A DNA stretch of 64,000 nt from the NCBI GenBank assembly GCA_037143335.1, contig JBAWZA010000011.1, positions 32,459-96,458 on the forward strand, written 5' to 3'. The stretch comes from PALSA-1296 sp037143335 (GTDB lineage: Bacteria; Bacteroidota; Ignavibacteria; Palsa-1295). Below, piece by piece: positions 17,760 through 26,832 of the stretch (position 1 is its first letter; the number at the start of each line of letters is the position of its first letter). The translations under genes were made by a program, and so were the position numbers. The notes beneath the pieces are model-generated. The model did no database searches and was not told the DNA's origin. It saw only the letters and a program-made list of their open reading frames with translations.

Positions 17760-19460
17760 TTATTGTTTAATTACGAGTACGTTAAAAAACGCAGGTGCAG
17801 TGTTTGGTGTAAATGGTTGATTGTTCAAGCTCAAGATAGACCATTTACCGCGTGCATTGTCATACGCTACTCCAACCGCCTGCTTGTAGAGTCCGTTGGC
17901 AGGAGCATTCAAATCCTTGGTTACGAATGTGACGAACACCATGCAACTTGGATCACCATTGCAGATTGGGTTATCAATTTCTGTGCGAGCAGTTGTGACA
18001 AGATTCGCATTTGAGACCTGATGAACAAATGCAGTTTTGTTTGTACCGCTTACTTTGATTGCTCCGTTATCGAGTTGCATCGCTACCCCAATTCCAGTAC
18101 CTGTGTATGTTGCCTTCACGCCTGCACCGTTCGGAGACGCTGTCTCGCCAACAACACCGACTGCAGAGCCATTGACGGCAGTTGATTTACCATAGACACC
18201 GTTACCACTTGGTGTTTCGCCATAGATCGCCGTGCCTGTTCCGCCTTGATAACCGATGACTCCGTATCCGAGATTCGTTGTGCTTGTATTGATACCACGT
18301 ACACCAGCACTCCATTGTGAAGTGGCTCCGCCATTTGCGCGACCGATTACACCACTCGGACCGACTTGTGAATTCGTACCATTGTTCGTACCATTTGCTT
18401 CGCCAAGTACGCCTGTACCGCTATTTGCACCATAGCCGACTCCATGCAATCCGTTTGAGCCATCAGCGATAGACGTACCCATAATTGCATCGCCATTTCC
18501 TGTTGTTGATGCTTCAACCACGTTTGAATTATTGGCGGCATTTGTGATCTGAAAAGATCCTGCACGACCCGTGTTGCTCATCGCGCTCAAACCGTTGCCC
18601 ATATCGCCAAGAGCGAGAACGCCAGTGGTTGTGCCGACTCCGCGACCCAAGATACCTGCAAAGTTGGCATTGCCTCCGTTGCTATATCCAACGACTCCGT
18701 TATATCCATTACCGCCATCACCCCAGATAGTAGCATTTGACACAATACTTAATCCTGCACCACCTGTAATATCAACCGAGTGAATTCCAGAACCAGTAAG
18801 ACCAGAATTAGTGATTGTCAGAAGTGGATTGACATCATTTGATCCACTTACATTTAATGGCAATGCCAAATTTTGTAGAGGAGCGACGATCTTGATAATT
18901 CCATTCGACTCTGATACTTTTACGCCACCTTCACCGACGAGGGTAAGGTCACCTTGAATACCATTGAGCGTACGAACAACTCCAGTTGCGGCGAGTGTCA
19001 AGCCACCAGCTACATCCGCCATGTCGGCATGATCTGCATTCGTTGCGTTCACGGCATTCGAGGCAGAAACTGCATTGAGTGCATAAGGTGAAGCTACGAT
19101 GAGTGTGCGCGGAGTGAGTTCAGCTCCGCCATCAACAGAGACGCCCAAATAAAAACCAGTGTCAAACTTTACATTCGCTGGAAGTGCAGTCACTGAGCCT
19201 ACGTTCAAGGAGAACAATCCGCCAACGGTGTGTACACTTTGATTCTCGGTATATACCTCGGCTCCGCCTGTCTGATTTTTGTAGAGACGGATCGTCAGGG
19301 TATGTGTTCCATCAGGAACAACCTTGCCAGCACCGTCAGCTAATGAGCCTTGGTAACTAAAAAGACGAGGCGCTTGAGCAGAGGCTACAGAAGAGCAAAT
19401 CCCGAGTATCAAGCTTAGGATAAGGAATGAGCGAAGCAATTTTGTAAATGTTGGTAGCAT
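17760..19460 (-). CDS. Exported Gly/Asn-rich repetitive surface protein
   Basis: About 566 aa from the ATG at 19460; a TTG at 19475 is the alternative. Signal peptide ends SSVASAQA. Residues ~35-150 form a beta-rich domain (FSYQGSLADGAGKVVPDG..., YLGVSVDGGAELTPR) seen at the N-terminus of many large FCB surface or tail-fibre-like proteins. After a short NA/NAD-rich stretch come many short glycine-rich units of the kind GVLGEANG, GVIGRANGG, GVIGYQGG, GVYGKSTA, GVVGETAS, suggesting a regular beta-solenoid. The C-terminus has a conserved-looking globular domain. No T9SS signature is seen. Upstream partner of the Kelch gene. Confidence 0.75.
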   Translation of the reverse strand: MLPTFTKLLRSFLILSLILGICSSVASAQAPRLFSYQGSLADGAGKVVPDGTHTLTIRLYKNQTGGAEVYTENQSVHTVGGLFSLNVGSVTALPANVKFDTGFYLGVSVDGGAELTPRTLIVASPYALNAVSASNAVNATNADHADMADVAGGLTLAATGVVRTLNGIQGDLTLVGEGGVKVSESNGIIKIVAPLQNLALPLNVSGSNDVNPLLTITNSGLTGSGIHSVDITGGAGLSIVSNATIWGDGGNGYNGVVGYSNGGNANFAGILGRGVGTTTGVLALGDMGNGLSAMSNTGRAGSFQITNAANNSNVVEASTTGNGDAIMGTSIADGSNGLHGVGYGANSGTGVLGEANGTNNGTNSQVGPSGVIGRANGGATSQWSAGVRGINTSTTNLGYGVIGYQGGTGTAIYGETPSGNGVYGKSTAVNGSAVGVVGETASPNGAGVKATYTGTGIGVAMQLDNGAIKVSGTNKTAFVHQVSNANLVTTARTEIDNPICNGDPSCMVFVTFVTKDLNAPANGLYKQAVGVAYDNARGKWSILSLNNQPFTPNTAPAFFNVLVIKQ

Positions 19461-19610
19461 AATGGTTTTCAACAATCGAATTAATGAGTTTTACTTGGTT
19501 TTTGAGAACCAACGGGTATGTCCTTTAGTGCCGAACGTCGAGGCACCCAAAAAACGCTTCTTGTCGTTCTAACGTTAGGAAAATCGGCTATATCTAAACT
19601 TGCTACGACT

Positions 19611-21233
19611 ATGACTTATACTTTACGCACTGCTCTCTGTATTTCATGCCTCCTTATGCTTTCCCGAATCGCTGTCGGTCAGTACGGAATTGATGTGGAC
19701 AAATCTTTCGGGACTGGTGGGACAACCGAACTTACCATTGGTGGATTCAATAGCGAGATAGCTGCTTTCGATGTGAATCACATCACGAAAATTACGACCA
19801 TGGCAGCACGCTTGAGTCTCGCAAGCTCTGCGAATTATCATATCGGAATGGTCAGGCTTGATACAGCAGGGAAGTTGGACCCAACATTTGGCACAGGTGG
19901 CAGTGCGGATTTATCATGGGGTCAGTCCGACAATGTGAACGCAATGCAACGCCAACTTGAGAACGATAGCATATACTATAATATGTATATTCTCGGTGGA
20001 TCGAGCAGGGGCACAGCCGTGAACGAGCCTTCAATTTACCGCATCAAAGCCAATGGCAGCCCAGATGTAAGTTTCGGAAATGCGGGGAAAATAGTCGTAA
20101 AGTTTGCGGATCATTCCGGTGGCGAGGTCACCAATGTCGTCAGTGATTTCGGCACCCGTTCCTATTATGTGTATGGCAAAAGCTCAGCATCCGATGAATT
20201 AGGAAAAACAGGCTTCGGAGTTGCTCGGATAAAGTGGAATGGTACGTTTGATTCCTCTTTCGGAAAAGAAGGCAAGGTTATCATTCCTGTCCCCATCCAC
20301 TCAGTCAACGGTTTTGCCTCACTTCATGGCACTCTGCAAGGCGCAAGTTATTCCTTGGTTTGCGGAATATGCGATACAGGTCTGAATGAAATTGTGATTG
20401 CGAGGGTGAGTGATCAAGGAATTCTTGATTCATCAATAGGCGTGAACGGAATCGTCCGAACAGGGAAGTACGCTTCGGCAACGGAGAATATCATGGCGGC
20501 ATTGCAGTTGCCTGATTTAGATAAACTACTGATCTTATTACAACCCCCAAAACAAAATCCTACTCCGGTAACGATTTGTCGATTTAAGTCCGATGGCAAG
20601 CCTGACTCCACCTATGGATTTGCAGGTGTCTCGTCGAATTCAATAGCTCCCGGTATCGAGCCGAGAGGATTGAACATACTTAATGACGGCAGTGCAGGTG
20701 TGGCAGGAATATACAATTCTGGGTTAGGGCATTCCATCTTTACACGAGTCAATGACACAACAGCAGTGCCCGATCCAAAATATTTCCCGAATGGAATTGC
20801 CGTCTTTGATTTGGATAACGGGAAATATTCCAACTATCTAAAGTTCTACACACCAACAGGCAAGGAAGGTAATTGTAAGAAGTACATCGCTGTCGGAGGT
20901 TCGATTCATGATGGTGTTGAGTACATGATGGCAGTGAGATTCTCGACCTGTCCGCTTGCAGCGGTTGAGCCTGAGGTGATTGCAGGAGATGATTTTTCAA
21001 TTTACCCAGATCCGGCTGGATCGGAGATAAAAATTTCTACTCACTCCACATTGGAGGACATTCAGATCACGGATAATGTTGGTACTGTCGTCTATTCGGT
21101 TAACCTCAAAAACTCTGGAGCCAACCAAGAAGCCTACCGAGTTAATGTTGCGCACCTTCCTTCAGGGTCGTATTTGTGTAGTGTCATTATGAACGGCAAG
21201 AAAATCACGAAGCATTTTGTGGTGGTGCATTGA
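19611..21233 (+). CDS. Delta-60 repeat beta-propeller protein with T9SS sorting domain
   Basis: About 540 aa from Met 19611, which gives a standard signal peptide (MTYTLRTALCISCLLMLSRI ... AVGQ); the frame extends to 19518 without a signal. Six delta-60 signatures: DKSFGTGGT, DPTFGTGGS, DVSFGNAGK, DSSFGKEGK, DSSIGVNGI, DSTYGFAGV. T9SS tail at the end (SIYPDPAGSEIKISTHS ... LPSGSYLCSVI ... HFVVVH), with PDP in place of PNP. Paralogue of the 13123 gene with the same domain order. Confidence 0.86.
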   Translation: MTYTLRTALCISCLLMLSRIAVGQYGIDVDKSFGTGGTTELTIGGFNSEIAAFDVNHITKITTMAARLSLASSANYHIGMVRLDTAGKLDPTFGTGGSADLSWGQSDNVNAMQRQLENDSIYYNMYILGGSSRGTAVNEPSIYRIKANGSPDVSFGNAGKIVVKFADHSGGEVTNVVSDFGTRSYYVYGKSSASDELGKTGFGVARIKWNGTFDSSFGKEGKVIIPVPIHSVNGFASLHGTLQGASYSLVCGICDTGLNEIVIARVSDQGILDSSIGVNGIVRTGKYASATENIMAALQLPDLDKLLILLQPPKQNPTPVTICRFKSDGKPDSTYGFAGVSSNSIAPGIEPRGLNILNDGSAGVAGIYNSGLGHSIFTRVNDTTAVPDPKYFPNGIAVFDLDNGKYSNYLKFYTPTGKEGNCKKYIAVGGSIHDGVEYMMAVRFSTCPLAAVEPEVIAGDDFSIYPDPAGSEIKISTHSTLEDIQITDNVGTVVYSVNLKNSGANQEAYRVNVAHLPSGSYLCSVIMNGKKITKHFVVVH

Positions 21234-21268
21234 TGAATTGATCGGATTAATTGGCTATTTCTCCCCCT

Positions 21269-21355
21269 TGTCATTTCGACCGAAGGGAGAAATCGTTAAG
21301 CCTGAGAAGATCGGAGCAACGATTTCTCGGTCGCTGAGGCGACCTCGAAACGATA
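21269..21355. repeat. Dispersed MITE-like repeat, copy A
   Basis: Begins GTCATTTCGACCGAAGGGAG, followed by AAATCGTTAAGCCT and, inverted, AACGATTTCTC. The same core occurs at 23715-23792, also outside genes. The paired AAATCGTT/AACGATTT arms form a stem-loop. No ORF inside. It separates a delta-60 gene from a convergent Kelch gene. Confidence 0.55.
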
Positions 21356-21381
21356 AGATGATATTATTCAAACCCTCTCTA

Positions 21382-22644
21382 TCATGGTTCTACTACTGCT
21401 ACTTTACCAGCTATCGCATACACGCCTTTCCAATCGGCGCGTTCAACCAGGACATAATAGATTCCGCGGGGGATAGAGGAAATATCTACAGTCAATGGTG
21501 CATTATCTAAGGTCATCCCTGTAATAACCGATCTACCAAAGACATCTATCATCTTGAACGGTGTGCCTCGCTCAACCGAGGCGATAGTTAGACGGGTTGT
21601 TGCGGGATTGGGATAGACGCGACTATTATAATGTAACTTTCCGGATTCTTCTACTCCGGCTCCACCAATGGAAAGGACTTGAACTAAATATGTGGTATCG
21701 AGATTAAAGCCTCCGATCACGTAAACCTTATTACCACCACTCGTCGCACTTGGCTCAAATCTGCTACCAAATGTGCCTGATGTATTGAGCAAACTCCATC
21801 TGTTTGTTGCAGTATCAAAGACTTCAGTATTGCTGAGATTTCTCCCACCATGGTACCAATCGCCCCCGCCGATTGCATAAATCTTACCATTGATTTCCCC
21901 TAGAGAATTATCCAATCTGGGATACGCCAATGAATTTTTCTGTGGACTGCTCCATTTATTCGTAGCTACATCGTAAATTTGAAGGTCACAATGACAAGTT
22001 GAGTCAGGTGGAAGACCCACAACATAAATTTTATTTCCCATCGCTACTGCGTGTGGTGAATAAACTTGATGCATTGAATCAACAGTGTAAGGTGGAGTAG
22101 TCCAACTGTGTCTTTTTGTATCATAAATTTCAACTGTAGTCAACCATCCGATATTCCTATCGTTTCCACCGACAACGTAAATACTATCTCCTATTGAGCA
22201 AGAAGTAGCCAAACCTCGATCCGTGAATAATAAACTGCCTTCTCTTAGATCATCCGTTGTCCAAGTATTAGTTTGAGGATCAAAAACTGAAACGCTATCG
22301 GCAAATGTGGTATTATCAATCTCACCTCCAATGACATATATTTTGCCGTTTAAAACGGTTGCTGTGTGGGAGGCGCGTGGTAGAAAGCTTCCTTGGGTTT
22401 GTGGAGTACTCCAGGAATTAGATGCTATATCATAAACCTGTAGAAGGTTTATCGGGAATCTCCCATCATACCCACCGATACAATATATTTTACCATTAAA
22501 ATAGGATGAACTTAATCCATCTCTATTTGGAGTAAATCCCACTTTTGAAAGAGTCTTCCAAGAAGCAGACTGTGCCTGCACTTCTGATAAATCTATCAGA
22601 AGCGCAAGGACAGCCACAAGTATGAATATTCTTGTAATTTTCAT
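21382..22644 (-). CDS. Secreted Kelch-repeat protein with T9SS sorting domain (cassette A)
   Basis: About 420 aa from the ATG at 22644, whose A overlaps the TAA of the upstream cysteine-rich gene (TAATG), strongly implying translational coupling. Signal peptide MKITRIFILVAVLALLI ... VQAQS. Kelch motifs: GKIYCIGGYDG, GKIYVIGGEI, DSIYVVGGND, NKIYVVGLPP, GKIYAIGGGD, NKVYVIGGFN. T9SS tail: RVYPNPATTRLTIASVE ... IPRGIYYVLVE ... KVAVVEP. Its closest relative here is the gene at 35993-37306, which shares the unusual PPDSTCHC-like insertion and the YYVLVERAD tail. Confidence 0.88.
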   Translation of the reverse strand: MKITRIFILVAVLALLIDLSEVQAQSASWKTLSKVGFTPNRDGLSSSYFNGKIYCIGGYDGRFPINLLQVYDIASNSWSTPQTQGSFLPRASHTATVLNGKIYVIGGEIDNTTFADSVSVFDPQTNTWTTDDLREGSLLFTDRGLATSCSIGDSIYVVGGNDRNIGWLTTVEIYDTKRHSWTTPPYTVDSMHQVYSPHAVAMGNKIYVVGLPPDSTCHCDLQIYDVATNKWSSPQKNSLAYPRLDNSLGEINGKIYAIGGGDWYHGGRNLSNTEVFDTATNRWSLLNTSGTFGSRFEPSATSGGNKVYVIGGFNLDTTYLVQVLSIGGAGVEESGKLHYNSRVYPNPATTRLTIASVERGTPFKMIDVFGRSVITGMTLDNAPLTVDISSIPRGIYYVLVERADWKGVYAIAGKVAVVEP

Positions 22645-23333
22645 TACATGCCACAGGGTGGATGATAACAAGTTCCGTCTGTAAGCCAATCACCAACCTT
22701 CGTTGGTGCATCATCGCAATCAACTGTGCCTTGAGTAGTGTAGGTTACATTGCTCGTCTCAATCGCTCCATTGTTACCTCTGCAAAGATCAAAACTCATC
22801 ACACAATAACTGTTGAGATGACAGGGGATAAATGCCCAGCGATTTGGGCTGGTTGAAATCTGTATTCTCTTGAAACATGCAGGAAGAAACATTTGCGAAT
22901 GCCATGTTATGACCGGTCCAGTACAAGGTGGTACGTTTCCTGTACTGATTAGTGGGATCAAGTCAGCTTTTACCGCGGCGGAAATCTGTGCTACAAAGTC
23001 CGCTGTTGTAATGTTATTATTACAGCCTGCCACAGAATCGATCCTCGTTATAACGCTCTGGAATGTCACATCGCCAGAAAAGGGGAAATTATGTACTTCC
23101 CGCCAACAGTAACAAACAGTTACGTCACAACCACCAGTAATTGAAACGACAAGTTGGACACTGTTCCAACTGTAGCATGTTGCCCCTCCAGGACAACCTA
23201 AAGTTATTCCGGAGCAACTTGGACATTGCGCCTCCACCGCAGTTGTAAAAAGCAAAAGCGTGAGTATAATTCCCGCTATGCTGGAAGTGAATTTGGCAAA
23301 CAGTTTATTGAATGATTGTTGATAGTGTTCCAT
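22644..23333 (-). CDS. Cysteine-rich exported protein (cassette A)
   Basis: 229 aa, no family recognised. Signal peptide residues 1-36 (ends AVEAQ). The mature protein has about 17 cysteines, starting CPSCSGITLGC and ending CYHPPCGM, so it is probably disulfide-stabilised outside the cytoplasm. It aligns by eye with the 35334-35990 protein along its length: shared features are the GCD...CYC(W/Y)R.VHN segment, the VITRID/VITEID segment, CDDAPTKxGDWxTD and HPxCG. No T9SS tail, so it may be periplasmic or may work with the coupled Kelch protein. Confidence 0.75.
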   Translation of the reverse strand: MEHYQQSFNKLFAKFTSSIAGIILTLLLFTTAVEAQCPSCSGITLGCPGGATCYSWNSVQLVVSITGGCDVTVCYCWREVHNFPFSGDVTFQSVITRIDSVAGCNNNITTADFVAQISAAVKADLIPLISTGNVPPCTGPVITWHSQMFLPACFKRIQISTSPNRWAFIPCHLNSYCVMSFDLCRGNNGAIETSNVTYTTQGTVDCDDAPTKVGDWLTDGTCYHPPCGM

Positions 23334-23492
23334 AGTAGTATATTCAGTGTTTTAGTTTAAAAAGAGGATATGGCTTTTGCGAAGGCAAAAGCTTCCCCGG
23401 AATACAAAATCGCTTGATTTTTGTATCCTCGTGGTTTTCTGAAATGAAATGGAATCTGGAGGAGACCGAGAAAATTATGGCACGATAATTGC

Positions 23493-23503
23493 GGGGGGGG
23501 GGG
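23493..23503. repeat. G11 homopolymer tract
   Basis: Eleven consecutive G residues on the + strand (C11 in the reading direction of the cassette A genes). Tracts this long slip during replication and can vary promoter spacing. A sequencing or assembly length error is also possible. Confidence 0.7.
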
Positions 23504-23714
23504 TAAACCTCACCAGTAGGGAATCTAGCTTATAAAAAATAGTACGCACGGTGTATATCTTTTCACCACGAATATACAACGCTTTTTTTAACTTCGTTTA
23601 AAATCGAAGTTTTCTCACGTTGGGTTTGCCGCCAGTCGAAACGGCGCAGGAAGACAAAGTCGCTTATAAAGGAATGGTGTTTAAATTTACGTATTAGCGA
23701 AGACACTCATACTG

Positions 23715-23792
23715 GTCATTCCGAAGGTAGGGAGAAATCGTTAAGCCTCAATCTTTCAGGCATAACGATTTCTCACATTCGCTCGAAATGAC
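23715..23792. repeat. Dispersed MITE-like repeat, copy B
   Basis: Begins GTCATTCCGAAGG and ends with GCTCGAAATGAC, so the ends are inverted. Inside, GAGAAATCGTTAAGCCT pairs with AGGCATAACGATTTCTC to form a long stem with a 9-nt loop. Related to the repeat at 21269-21355. No ORF. Confidence 0.6.
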
Positions 23793-23892
23793 TTATACTG
23801 GAATGATTGCGTAATGCCCGTACAAGAATCTCTCTCGCACCAAACAATCCCCATAGTTGTTTTCTCGTCCCAAAATACACTTTTTTTGATCC

Positions 23893-26172
23893 ATGCCGAC
23901 GAAAAAGAAAACGTCTATCGCCGACACTCAGACACTTGCAACTCTCAACGGAGAGCAAGCTGGCTACACCCACCATACACTCAATTCCCACGATCTTGAG
24001 CAGGAATACGCATTCTCTGTATCTCCTGCTTCGTTGGAGCAAATGCCAGACGGCGCGCTCTTAGTAGGTCCACGAGCTGATGGGTCGCAATCATTCGCTG
24101 GCACCCTTGCAGAGTCAGGGCAATCAAAAGAGACCCTGATTTCATGGTACAAGTTAATGCAATTAGGGAGAATTTGCGATGATGCTGCCGCCAATTACTT
24201 GAAGAAGGCAATGGGCTGGAGCTACCACGCTCCGTGCGCTGGACATGAAGGCATTCAAGCCGCAATCGGAATTTCTTTCCGTCAAAAACAAGATTACCTT
24301 TTTCCATACTATCGCGATCTTATGACCTGCCTTGCTGCGGGAATGACGGTGGAAGAAATTATCTTAAATGGACTCTCGAAAGAAACCGATCTTGCAGGTG
24401 GTGGAAGACATATGTCGAACCACTTTGCGAAAATGTCTATCGGTATTCAGAATGGGTCATCGCTGACGAATAATCATTCACAGCATGTGACAGGTTGCGC
24501 GCGCGCAATTAAATATTACGGACTTGATGCCGTTGCAATTTTTTCGGGTGGTGAATCCGGTTGCTCCGAGGGATTTTTCTACGAAGCACTTAATGGTGCA
24601 ACGAAGGAACAAGTACCGGCAATTTTTGTGATTCAAAATAATAAGTACGGAATCTCTGTACCAGTTTTTGATCAAACTGCGAATGGGCGAGTAGCCGATA
24701 ACTTCAGAGGATTTGCAAATCTTCTGATCACCTATTGCGATGGCACAGATATTTTAGACTCCTACCGTGCGATGCAAGAGGCATACGATTGGACGCGCTC
24801 TGGCAAGGGCGCAGCAATTGTCCATGCTGATTGTGTGAGGATGCGTTCGCACTCAAACAGTGATCGTGATAGTCTCTACCGCACACCCGAAGAAATTGCA
24901 AATGCTGCGAAGCGTGATCCGATCGAGCGATTCGCTTCATGGCTTATTCGTGAGGGGGTATTGACACAGAAGGAAATTGAGAGAATTCACGAACAAAATA
25001 AAATTGATTTTTACGCATCTGCTGAAAAAGCAGAAGCCGCACCACCAGCTGATCCTGCGACTGTCGAAGAGTTTGCTCAAGCACCGCTTACGATCGTTTC
25101 AAAAGGTAGTTATACGTTTGAACCGGGTGATGTGAATGTGAATCTGCATCCGTACGAACTTCCAGCGAAGGAAGAAGGACTGAAGTTTATCGATGCCCTC
25201 AACCATACCCTCAAGGAAGAATTTCGCCTGAACCCTAACACCTTTATTTGGGGACAAGACATGGCGAATAAAGACAAGGGCGGAGTCTTTAATGTATCAA
25301 AAGGAATGCAGCAGGAGTTCGGTCCGAAGCGTGTGTTCAATGCTCCAATCGCCGAAGATTTTATCGTGGGCACCGCTGATGGATTTTGCCGAGTTGATCA
25401 GGAGAATATCTGGTGCGTTGTCGAAGGAGCCGAGTTCGCTGATTATTTTTGGCCAGCAATGGAGTCGTTCATCGAACTCACGCATGAGTATTGGCGCACG
25501 AAGGGGCAATACTTGCCGAACATTGTGATTCGCATTGCATCGGGTGGATATATTCAAGGCGGATTATATCACTCACAAAATCTCGAAGGGACGTTCACAA
25601 CTATTCCAGGCGTTCGCGTGATTGTACCAAGTTTTGCTGATGATGCACAAGGACTCTTGCGCACAGCAATGCGCACACGCGGAGTCACGCTCTACCTTGA
25701 ACCCAAAGCCCTTTATAATGCACCTCAAGCAAAAACTTTTTCGCTCGGCGATAATGAGTTAGTCCCATTCGGAAAAGCTCGTCTGAGAAGATCAGGTGAA
25801 CATCTCTCGATTATCACTTACGGGAATACAACTCATCTCTCAATAGTTGCCGCTGATGAATTAGCACAAGAAGGTATCACCGCCGACGTGCTTGATTTGC
25901 GTTCGCTCTATCCGTTAGATATTGAGGCAATCCTTGCCACTGCGTCAAAGACAGGTAGAGTGTTGGTTGTTCACGAGGATAAAATCACAGGAGGTTTCGG
26001 AGGCGAAATTTCTGCACTCATCACTGAACAAGCATTTAACTATCTCGACGCACCGGTCATGCGTGTTGGCTCGCTTTTCCAACCGGTTGGATTCGCAAAG
26101 CAATTAGAAGATGCGATCTTACCAAGTGCAAAGAAAATAGCAGAAGCCGCTCGGAAGTTGGTGGCTTGGTAA
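23893..26172 (+). CDS. Fused 2-oxoacid dehydrogenase E1 (alpha and beta in one chain)
   Basis: 759 aa. Residues ~70-380 match the E1-alpha (thiamine diphosphate-binding) fold: GHEGIQAAIG, GGGRHMSNHF and a TPP-type segment FSGGESGCSEG ... QNNKYGIS. Residues ~415-759 match E1-beta: NPNTFIWGQDM, FNAPIAEDFIVGTADGF, EDKITGGFGGEIS. Two-domain fusions of this type occur in Bacteroidota and are usually assigned to branched-chain or pyruvate-like oxoacid decarboxylation, handing the acyl group to a lipoyl E2. The third residue of the usual G-(D/E)-G motif appears as Ser. No E2 or E3 gene is adjacent. Substrate uncertain. Confidence 0.9.
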   Translation: MPTKKKTSIADTQTLATLNGEQAGYTHHTLNSHDLEQEYAFSVSPASLEQMPDGALLVGPRADGSQSFAGTLAESGQSKETLISWYKLMQLGRICDDAAANYLKKAMGWSYHAPCAGHEGIQAAIGISFRQKQDYLFPYYRDLMTCLAAGMTVEEIILNGLSKETDLAGGGRHMSNHFAKMSIGIQNGSSLTNNHSQHVTGCARAIKYYGLDAVAIFSGGESGCSEGFFYEALNGATKEQVPAIFVIQNNKYGISVPVFDQTANGRVADNFRGFANLLITYCDGTDILDSYRAMQEAYDWTRSGKGAAIVHADCVRMRSHSNSDRDSLYRTPEEIANAAKRDPIERFASWLIREGVLTQKEIERIHEQNKIDFYASAEKAEAAPPADPATVEEFAQAPLTIVSKGSYTFEPGDVNVNLHPYELPAKEEGLKFIDALNHTLKEEFRLNPNTFIWGQDMANKDKGGVFNVSKGMQQEFGPKRVFNAPIAEDFIVGTADGFCRVDQENIWCVVEGAEFADYFWPAMESFIELTHEYWRTKGQYLPNIVIRIASGGYIQGGLYHSQNLEGTFTTIPGVRVIVPSFADDAQGLLRTAMRTRGVTLYLEPKALYNAPQAKTFSLGDNELVPFGKARLRRSGEHLSIITYGNTTHLSIVAADELAQEGITADVLDLRSLYPLDIEAILATASKTGRVLVVHEDKITGGFGGEISALITEQAFNYLDAPVMRVGSLFQPVGFAKQLEDAILPSAKKIAEAARKLVAW

Positions 26173-26176
26173 TTAA

Positions 26177-26785
26177 TTAATTCACACTCGCGCCACGGGA
26201 CATTTGTTGGATGTCGTCTCGGAGTTTGGCGGCTTTTTCGTAGTCTTCGCTTTTGATCGCTGTGCTCAACTCAGCTTCGAGTTGTTCGAGCTTTGTGAGT
26301 TTGCGCGGAGGGTCCTTAGGGATTTGCTGGTTCGTGATGTCATCTTCCTCGTCGAGATCGGCTCCTTCCTCGAGATTGTCATCATCTTCAGGAACAAAGC
26401 CAGCTTCTTTCATCACAGATTCTGATACAAATATCGGCGCAGCATAGCGGACGGCAATTGCGATAGCATCGCTTGGTCTTGCATCAATTTCCTGATCGTC
26501 GGCAAGTGTGAGAGTTGCGAAAAAGATACCATCCTTCAGCTCGGCGATACACGCTTCTCTCACGTGCGAACCAAGCACGGAGAGAATATTCTTAACGAGA
26601 TCATGTGTCAGCGGACGTGGGGGAGTGATTCCTTCCATCTCGAGCGCAATTGCTTGTGCTTCGAATCCACCGATGATAATCGGAATTCTACGTGAGCCTC
26701 CGGATTCTTTGAGGACAAGAGCGTATGCTCCGTTCGAAGCGGGACTTGTTGAGATGCCTAATATCTCTACTTGAATTTTGTCCAT
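26177..26785 (-). CDS. Bifunctional nuclease (BFN/DUF151) domain protein with UVR motif
   Basis: 202 aa. Residues 1-135 match the BFN/DUF151 family: MDKIQVEILGIS, RIPIIIGGFEAQAIALEMEG, RPLTHDLVKNIL and RPSDAIAIAVRY. An acidic linker (residues ~136-155, EDDDNLEEGADLDEEDD) leads to a C-terminal UVR/UvrB-type helix pair (KLEQLEAELSTAI ... DYEKAAKLRDDI). The family has reported nuclease activity in plants and is widely conserved in FCB bacteria; its bacterial role is not settled. It converges with the E1 gene (4 bp gap). A 7-bp inverted repeat CTGAATA/TATTCAG lies 4 bp before the start codon. Confidence 0.88.
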   Translation of the reverse strand: MDKIQVEILGISTSPASNGAYALVLKESGGSRRIPIIIGGFEAQAIALEMEGITPPRPLTHDLVKNILSVLGSHVREACIAELKDGIFFATLTLADDQEIDARPSDAIAIAVRYAAPIFVSESVMKEAGFVPEDDDNLEEGADLDEEDDITNQQIPKDPPRKLTKLEQLEAELSTAIKSEDYEKAAKLRDDIQQMSRGASVN

Positions 26786-26832
26786 AAGTCTGAATAAGTA
26801 TTCAGATCACTTGCTCCGTAGAACAAGAAAAT

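Larger units (their letters stand above)
23334..23892. other. Gene-poor intergenic region with G11 tract and repeat
   Basis: 559 bases between two divergently transcribed genes. It contains an 11-G homopolymer (23493-23503), about 160 bp upstream of the cysteine-rich gene, and the MITE-like repeat at 23715-23792. I found no convincing protein-coding or RNA gene. Promoters for both flanking genes must lie here. Confidence 0.6.

Noticed and set aside
26790..26805. 7-bp inverted repeat CTGAATA/TATTCAG before the BFN gene
   Set aside because: Short AT-rich palindrome that could arise by chance; no second copy or known operator found, so not claimed as a regulatory site.
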